Below the pieces are notes generated by a model. The model ran no database searches. It was given only the letters and a program-made list of their open reading frames with translations, and was not told where the DNA came from. Source: Saprospiraceae bacterium (lineage in GTDB: Bacteria; Bacteroidota; Bacteroidia; Chitinophagales; Saprospiraceae). From it: a stretch of 7,042 nucleotides of DNA. Positions 1 to 4,072 of the stretch are shown piece after piece. The position numbers and the translations under genes were made by a program. The stretch's first letter is position 1. Each line of letters begins with the position of its first letter. Where the stretch lies: the NCBI GenBank assembly GCA_020849825.1, contig JADZFP010000319.1, positions 1-7,042 on the forward strand. Direction: 5' to 3'.

Positions 1-1
1 A

Positions 2-214
2 CGAGAAAGTCGTGGAACGACTGTTTGGATAAAAAATGTCAATGGAGGCTTCGAAGGCCGTATGGTGCGCATCGGCATTGCCAATGAAGACTATACCGAA
101 ATCGTCGAGGGATTGCAATCCGGGGAAATCGTGGTCGTGTCGGGTGCTTACCTTCTGAACAGCGAATTTGTGTTTAAAAAAGGGTCTGACCCGATGGCCG
201 GGCATAAGATGTAA
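2..214 (+). CDS. C-terminal end of a CusB-like RND efflux periplasmic adaptor (5' partial)
   Basis: Only the last 70 codons are present; the frame is open from the window edge to TAA at 212-214. The reading contains VRIGIANEDYTEIVEGLQSG, then EIVVVSGAYLLNSEFVFKKG and the end DPMAGHKM. This is the typical C-terminal membrane-proximal domain of CusB/CzcB-type membrane fusion proteins, which link an inner-membrane RND pump to a TolC-like outer-membrane channel. The 'GLQSGE.VVVSGAYLLNSE' stretch is the hallmark, and the terminal GHKM could add a weak metal site. The RND permease expected next to it lies almost 3.9 kb downstream (4073), with five other genes between. Family assignment is strong; the metal (Cu/Ag versus Zn/Co/Ni) cannot be told from this fragment. 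Confidence 0.88.
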   Translation, partial: RESRGTTVWIKNVNGGFEGRMVRIGIANEDYTEIVEGLQSGEIVVVSGAYLLNSEFVFKKGSDPMAGHKM

Positions 215-220
215 GCCGAA

Positions 221-225
221 AGGAG
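221..225 (+). promoter_or_regulatory. Shine-Dalgarno-like AGGAG supporting an alternative upstream start at 232
   Basis: AGGAG lies 6 bases before an ATG at 232 that is in frame with the Cys/His-rich protein gene and would add 26 residues (MGFPINLKTRRKK...) before the signal peptide. The extension is A/T-rich, uses ATA and AGG codons and would put a second basic and hydrophobic stretch before an already complete signal peptide. I therefore prefer the ATG at 310, but this site is the best argument for the longer form. Confidence 0.3.
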
Positions 226-271
226 CAATTGATGGGATTCCCAATAAATCTTAAAACCAGGCGGAAAAAAC

Positions 272-301
272 TTTCCCTTCGTTTTGCCGTTTTTATCTTT
301 G
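272..301 (+). promoter_or_regulatory. Candidate Bacteroidota-type promoter (TATCTTTG at 294-301)
   Basis: TATCTTTG at 294-301 matches the Bacteroidota -7 consensus TAnnTTTG exactly. A poor -33 partner, TTT at 272-274 (consensus TTG), lies 19 bases upstream. Transcription from here would begin about where the preferred ATG (310) lies, giving a nearly leaderless message. One 8-mer match in an A/T-rich stretch can occur by chance, so this is only a candidate. Confidence 0.22.
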
Positions 302-309
302 CTCCGTCC

Positions 310-723
310 ATGAGTATTCGTCGTGTCATATTACTTCTTACGCTCAGCGTGTTCTCCTTGTGGGCGAACCGCGCTTGGGCGTGTGACGACGAACACAGCC
401 AGGACACGACGAAGACCGAGCAGACAGGTGTAGAAAAATCCTGCTGCTCCGAAAACGACGGCGTTCCTGCTTCCTGCTCAGACGATTCCAGACATCAACA
501 TTCCGACGGCAACTGCCCCTGCGACCACGACAACGGCGGTTGCCACTGTCCCGGTTGTGGTCTGATGTGTCATTCCGGCGCAGCCTCCGCGCTCGAAACG
601 CCGCTCACATTCGCGGCATCTCTCTTCAACGATTCGGTGCGAAAAATGGCATTTTACTTTGCCGAACACCTGCCCGAAGCCGTTTACCTTCCAATCTGGC
701 AGCCGCCCAAGATCGGCGCCTGA
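310..723 (+). CDS. Exported Cys/His/Asp-rich putative metal-binding protein (137 aa)
   Basis: I do not recognise a named family. From the ATG at 310 the protein opens with a complete signal peptide (MSIRRVILLLTLSVFSLW...) that ends at AWA just before Cys25. It is probably a periplasmic soluble protein; lipidation at Cys25 is possible but the lipobox (RAWAC) is poor. The mature part has about 10 Cys and 7 His, crowded into residues 25-93 with many Asp/Glu: SCCS, ASCS, NCPCDHD and CHCPGCGLMCH. It then has a plainer helical-looking segment and ends in LPIWQPPKIGA. The density of soft and borderline ligands, together with the position right after an efflux adaptor, suggests periplasmic metal binding or sensing. 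The PPK-type tail recalls small exported proteins near metal RND operons in other phyla (CzcI-like, ending PPR), but that link is only by analogy. The alternative start at 232 gives 163 aa with the same mature protein. Confidence 0.72.
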   Translation: MSIRRVILLLTLSVFSLWANRAWACDDEHSQDTTKTEQTGVEKSCCSENDGVPASCSDDSRHQHSDGNCPCDHDNGGCHCPGCGLMCHSGAASALETPLTFAASLFNDSVRKMAFYFAEHLPEAVYLPIWQPPKIGA

Positions 724-871
724 TGCCGCGTCAGCCAGACGTGTGCCCATTTTTTCGGTTTAGAAAGGGTTAGAACAATTGATATGATTTGGAACAATTT
801 GTTTCTAAGTCGCTCAAATCTGTCTATTCACTTTTCAGCCTTATTTCCAACACTCTCAATTTCAATTTTTT

Positions 872-1891
872 ATGAAAAATATGCTCATCGCGGGCCTCGC
901 GCTCGCGCTGTCGGTCGTGGCGTTCAATGCCTGCAAAAACGACCATTCCAAACACAAAGCCCAAACGACCGAAGCCGCTGCCCCCGGTACGAAATACATC
1001 TGCCCGATGAACTGCGAAAAGGGCAAGACCTACGACCAGCCCGGCACTTGTCCCGTCTGCAACATGAATTTGGAGCCGGTGAAGGCCGAAACGGAAGCCA
1101 ACAAGGCCGAGTATTTCACGGCCTTCACGGCCAATCCACCCCAACTCGAAGCTGGCAAGGCGGGCATGCTGTCGTTTACGCCAAAAATCAAAGGCAACGA
1201 AAGTGCGCCCGTGCCGCTCGACCTCGTGCATGAGAAAAAGATGCACCTCATCCTCGTGAGCGATGACCTGTCCTGGTTCGACCATATCCACCCTGAATTT
1301 TCGGCCTCGGGCAGCTACGACATCAAAGTGCTGGCCTCGGGAGAAAACTTCACCAACGGTCGCGGGCACAACGAAACACGCTTTGAGGCCGGCGGCAAAT
1401 ACTGGGCATTTACGGATTACAAACCTACCGGCGGCCTGAATCAGGTGAACAAAACCGAACTCACCGTGGCCGGGGCACCCGCCAGAACCGTCGCATATAC
1501 CCAACCGAAAATGACCACCACTGTGGACGGTTTCACCCTCACGATGGAAGCCGGACACGGCGGCGGCGGCTTCACCACGGGCAGCCAGCAGCATATCCCG
1601 GTGACCATCAAACAAGGCGGCAAGCCCGTTGACCCCGCTACTTTCGAGAACTATTTGGGCGAAAAAGCCCACCTCGTGCTCGTGGAAGTGGCCTCCAAAG
1701 AGTTCGTCCACACCCACCCCTCGGCAGAAGGAGGCAAATTGGACATTCACACCACTTTCGCCAAGCCCGGCACTTATCGCGGCTGGCTGCAATTCCAGAC
1801 CGGGGGCAAAGTGCATACGGCTGATTTCGTGGTACAGGTGACCGAAGGTCAAGCCACATCGGGCGGCCATGAAGGACATAGCGGCCACTAA
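872..1891 (+). CDS. His-rich lipoprotein with heavy-metal-binding domain and two HxHP modules (339 aa)
   Basis: The N-terminus (MKNMLIAGLALALSVVAFNAC) is a lipoprotein signal with Cys21 as the likely lipidated residue, so the protein is probably anchored in the outer membrane. Residues 41-71 form a short heavy-metal-binding domain of the YTCPMHP...CPICGMxL type: CPMNC at 44-48 and CPVCNMNL at 60-67, with Asn-Cys in place of the usual His. Two similar modules follow. Module 1 (about 113-199) holds MHLILVSDDLSWFDHIHP at 124-141. Module 2 (about 243-323) holds AHLVLVEVASKEFVHTHP at 266-283. Each is followed by a beta-rich segment with an F.xxG.Y pattern. The tail is GGHEGHSGH. The His and Cys clusters point to binding of copper or a similar metal at the cell envelope; no enzymatic motif is seen. 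The ATG follows an A/T-rich leader without a Shine-Dalgarno sequence, as is usual in the phylum. Domain calls are good; the role is inferred. Confidence 0.85.
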   Translation: MKNMLIAGLALALSVVAFNACKNDHSKHKAQTTEAAAPGTKYICPMNCEKGKTYDQPGTCPVCNMNLEPVKAETEANKAEYFTAFTANPPQLEAGKAGMLSFTPKIKGNESAPVPLDLVHEKKMHLILVSDDLSWFDHIHPEFSASGSYDIKVLASGENFTNGRGHNETRFEAGGKYWAFTDYKPTGGLNQVNKTELTVAGAPARTVAYTQPKMTTTVDGFTLTMEAGHGGGGFTTGSQQHIPVTIKQGGKPVDPATFENYLGEKAHLVLVEVASKEFVHTHPSAEGGKLDIHTTFAKPGTYRGWLQFQTGGKVHTADFVVQVTEGQATSGGHEGHSGH

Positions 1892-1957
1892 AACGCCGTG
1901 TGTTCTACTGCTCATTTCATCTTTTCCTTAACGTTCAATCAATTCAATTTTAAAATC

Positions 1958-2341
1958 ATGAAAATTCTGATTTTCATCTGCATAGCGGCATTGTCAACCC
2001 ATAACGCATACGCTCAACAACCCGCTACCGGGACCCCTCCGGTAAAAAAAGTCGCAACTGCGGCCACAAACACCCAAACTGCCCAATTCCAGGTTTGGGG
2101 CAACTGCGGAATGTGCAAAAGAACGATTGAGACGGCAGCCAAAGGCGTGACCGGCGTACAAAGCGCCAGCTGGAACATGGACACGCACCAATTCACCGTC
2201 GTGTTCGACCCTGCACAGACCGGTGTTGACAAGGTTCACCAGGCTATCGCCGCAGCGGGATACGACACCGATGTGATGAAAGGCAACGACGAGGCTTACA
2301 CCAATCTGCCGGGCTGCTGCCAGTACGATCGGCGTCAATGA
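1958..2341 (+). CDS. Exported heavy-metal-associated (HMA) domain protein, CopZ-like (127 aa)
   Basis: The start at 1958 gives a clean signal peptide, MKILIFICIAALSTHNAYA with cleavage before QQ; an in-frame GTG at 1898 would only add 20 residues ahead of it. After a Pro/Thr/Ala-rich linker, residues 43-107 form a ferredoxin-like HMA domain: FQVWGNCGMCKRTIE carries the CxxC metal site (Cys50, Cys53), followed by GVTGVQSASWNMDTHQFTVVFDP and the closing AIAAAGYDTDV. The usual Met before the first Cys (MxCxxC) is Gly-Asn here. A short tail ends NLPGCCQYDRRQ, giving a second Cys pair (120-121) that may add a ligand site. Cytoplasmic CopZ/Atx1 proteins carry Cu(I) to P-type ATPases; an exported form more likely shuttles copper in the periplasm to the efflux system. 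Fold and export are confident; metal and partner are inferred. Confidence 0.88.
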   Translation: MKILIFICIAALSTHNAYAQQPATGTPPVKKVATAATNTQTAQFQVWGNCGMCKRTIETAAKGVTGVQSASWNMDTHQFTVVFDPAQTGVDKVHQAIAAAGYDTDVMKGNDEAYTNLPGCCQYDRRQ

Positions 2342-2374
2342 CGATTGCATGATTTTTTGAGTCATATCCGGGTC

Positions 2375-2401
2375 GCCGGGCGCTGCATGGCAGCGTCCGG
2401 C
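2375..2401 (+). promoter_or_regulatory. Strong GC-rich stem-loop between the HMA and cupredoxin genes
   Basis: Bases 2375-2386 pair with 2390-2401 over 12 bp (11 Watson-Crick and one G-T) around the 3-base loop ATG. It sits 33 bases after the HMA gene stop and 31 bases before the cupredoxin start. No T-tract follows it on either strand, so it is not a standard intrinsic terminator. It could be a factor-assisted terminator, an mRNA-stabilising 3' end or a processing site that sets expression of the downstream genes apart. Confidence 0.45.
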
Positions 2402-2432
2402 AGCTCCTTGCATTACCGTTAAAAAGGAAAAC

Positions 2433-3635
2433 ATGAAAAATTGGAGCACCTGGGCCGCGCTTTTTCTGTCGGTCGGCCTGTCGGCCCAACCCCTCAAAAC
2501 CTTTCAATTGACCGCCTCGGAAGACGGGTGGGCGGAAATGGACAATGGGACGGTGTTGCCGGTGTGGGGGTTTCAAATCACCGGCGAGGGACCGGCGAAA
2601 TACCCGGCGCCGCGATTGATCGTAGAAGAGGGAGACAGCGTGCAAGTCAGCGTGTACAACGCGGGCAACCTGGCGCATACCTTTCATTTGCACGGCTTCG
2701 GGAGCGATACTTCCAACAACGGCGAGGCGTCGAATCCCGTGCTGGTGCAGCCCGGCAACACGGAAATATTCGCTTTCCGGGCTGCACAGTCAGGCGACTA
2801 TTTTTACCACTGCGGCCTGCAAAATCCCGTTCACAGCCAAATGGGCATGGCGGGATTGTTCATCGTGCTGGCCGCCGGTGGCGAAAAAACAGCTTATACA
2901 GATGGGCCACCCTATTTCAAAGATTATCACTGGCTACTGGGTGAGTTCGATGCAGCATGGCATTTCAATCCTCCGCAAGCGGGCAACCTGCCGCCTTTCG
3001 AGCCGGATTATTTTCTGGTCAACGGCAAATCCGGCGATGCTCTGGGCGACTACAACACAGAAGACGTAGCCGTTTTTTCGGCATTGGACCAATTGCCCGT
3101 GTTCCTGAACATCACACATTCAGGTGTTGGCCGCAAGGAGGTGATTTTTCCATACCTGGTAGAAGCCAGCGTGGTGGTCCGCAACGGCGAGCCGCAGATT
3201 CCTGCATGGCCTGTTGACACACTTGCACTATCGCCGGGCGAAAGCGTCGGCCTGATGTTGCTTGCCGTTTCAAACGGAGAAGACAGCATCCGGGTCAATT
3301 ATTACGCACCGGGTACGGACGCCTTCCTGCACCAGAATCCGGTCGCCATTTTCATTCAGCATCACAGCGCCACCTCCGAACCGGCTGCGCGCGGCATGGT
3401 CCAAATCCTCCCGAATCCGGCGACGGATTGGTTGGCGCTGCGATTCAGGTCTGCCGCTCCAAAGGGCAAAACAAGCGTTGAAATCCTTTCGGAAAACGGC
3501 CTTACTGTGCTTCGACAGGAGATTTCGGCTGGCGAGCCAGTCCATGTTGGCGAATTACCCGCCGGGGTTTATGTCCTGAAAATTGTGGATGAAAACGGGC
3601 AAGTTCTCTCTGTACAGAAATTTTTTAAAAACTGA
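2433..3635 (+). CDS. T9SS-exported two-domain cupredoxin / multicopper-oxidase-like protein (400 aa)
   Basis: A signal peptide (residues 1-18, cleaved before QP) leads to a first cupredoxin domain (about 20-147). This carries HTFHLHG (His82, His85, His87) and YHCGLQNPVHSQMGM, which give His82, Cys127, His134 and Met139 as plausible type 1 copper ligands. A second cupredoxin-like domain follows (about 160-310; FLVNGKSGD at 194-202, LALSPGESVGLMLLAV at 264-279). Its equivalent of the HxHG ligand strand reads RKEVIFPYLVEASVVVRNGE, with no histidines. The HCH motif is also absent, being HCG. Residues 322-400 form a T9SS sorting domain (type A): ILPNPATDWLALRF, then LPAGVYVLKI and the final KFFKN. 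The protein should cross the outer membrane and be attached to or released from the surface. It may bind copper or transfer electrons; multicopper oxidase activity is doubtful. AAGGA at 2424-2428 precedes the ATG by 4 bases. The next gene begins 5 bases after the stop. Confidence 0.86.
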   Translation: MKNWSTWAALFLSVGLSAQPLKTFQLTASEDGWAEMDNGTVLPVWGFQITGEGPAKYPAPRLIVEEGDSVQVSVYNAGNLAHTFHLHGFGSDTSNNGEASNPVLVQPGNTEIFAFRAAQSGDYFYHCGLQNPVHSQMGMAGLFIVLAAGGEKTAYTDGPPYFKDYHWLLGEFDAAWHFNPPQAGNLPPFEPDYFLVNGKSGDALGDYNTEDVAVFSALDQLPVFLNITHSGVGRKEVIFPYLVEASVVVRNGEPQIPAWPVDTLALSPGESVGLMLLAVSNGEDSIRVNYYAPGTDAFLHQNPVAIFIQHHSATSEPAARGMVQILPNPATDWLALRFRSAAPKGKTSVEILSENGLTVLRQEISAGEPVHVGELPAGVYVLKIVDENGQVLSVQKFFKN

Positions 3636-3640
3636 ATACG

Positions 3641-4069
3641 ATGAAAAAAGAGTCGCTCGCAATGATCTCTGGATTGGCAACCTTGATACTACCTTTTTTA
3701 TGCTGCTTCGGGCTGCCTTTCCTGGTGCTTATTTTGGGAGGCAGCACGGCAATAGCAGTAACCAAATTTGCCGAGCATTATGCGCCTCTTTTTTGGATGT
3801 TAGGCATCATCGCCGTTGGGTGGGCCAGTTGGAATTTCTGGCAAAAAAGAAAAAACAATGTCCATAAGCCAATCCTTGACTCAACACTCACCTGCCCAAA
3901 ATGCGGTTTTCAAAAAAAGGAAACCATGCCGACTGATGCCTGTCAGTTCTTTTATCAATGTAATAACTGTCAATCAATCTTAAAACCCAAGCCGGGCGAC
4001 TGCTGTGTGTTTTGCAGCTATGGCACGGTAAAATGCCCTCCCAAACAGGCGGGTGAAAAATGTTGTTGA
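3641..4069 (+). CDS. MerT-like membrane domain fused to a GDCCVxC domain (142 aa)
   Basis: The N-terminal half has two predicted membrane segments. The first (about 8-40) contains a Cys pair in LPFLCCFGLPFLVLILGG, which resembles the first helix of MerT-type mercuric transporters. The second is about 51-67 (WMLGIIAVGWASWNFW), followed by the basic QKRKN. The C-terminal half (about 83-142) has a zinc-ribbon-like set, CPKC at 85-88 and CNNC at 107-110, the METMPTDACQFFY-like stretch around 95-105, then GDCCVFCSYG at 119-128 and KCPP. This matches the small GDCCVxC (seleno)protein family, usually found alone as a protein of about 70 residues; here the residues are Cys (TGC TGT), not selenocysteine. 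The protein ends in CC. A role in moving or binding a thiophilic metal at the inner membrane is inferred. It lies 5 bases after the cupredoxin gene and 3 bases before the pump gene. GC by hand count is about 44% over 3661-4020, far below its neighbours. Confidence 0.82.
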   Translation: MKKESLAMISGLATLILPFLCCFGLPFLVLILGGSTAIAVTKFAEHYAPLFWMLGIIAVGWASWNFWQKRKNNVHKPILDSTLTCPKCGFQKKETMPTDACQFFYQCNNCQSILKPKPGDCCVFCSYGTVKCPPKQAGEKCC

Positions 4070-4072
4070 AAA

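Noticed and set aside
716..755. Possible intrinsic terminator after the Cys/His-rich protein gene (CTGAT/GTCAG stem and a 6-T run at 750-755)
   Set aside because: The stem is only 5 bp including one G-T pair, and the T-run begins 13 bases after it rather than at its base. A longer branched fold is possible but weak.
724..871. Promoter with a TAnnTTTG element before the lipoprotein gene
   Set aside because: The two TTTG occurrences (near 788-791 and 798-801) lack TA at the required distance, so no exact consensus match is present in this gap.
824..1915. A 363-codon open frame on the minus strand opposite the lipoprotein gene
   Set aside because: It mirrors the high-GC + strand gene, has no recognisable domain, and its Gly/His/Arg/Phe-rich reading is what the reverse strand of such a gene gives. 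The + strand frame has a lipoprotein signal and clear metal motifs.
2343..2364. Short inverted repeat ATGA...TCAT after the HMA gene
   Set aside because: Only 4 paired bases around a T-rich spacer, well within chance.
2441..2944. A 167-codon + strand frame overlapping the start of the cupredoxin gene
   Set aside because: The Arg/Gly-rich reading lies out of frame with the copper-ligand motifs and has no signal peptide or domain.
4018..4035. Possible selenocysteine decoding in the GDCCVxC motif region
   Set aside because: Some family members use selenocysteine, but here the motif codons are TGC, TGT and TGC with no in-frame TGA; the only TGA is the stop at 4067-4069.
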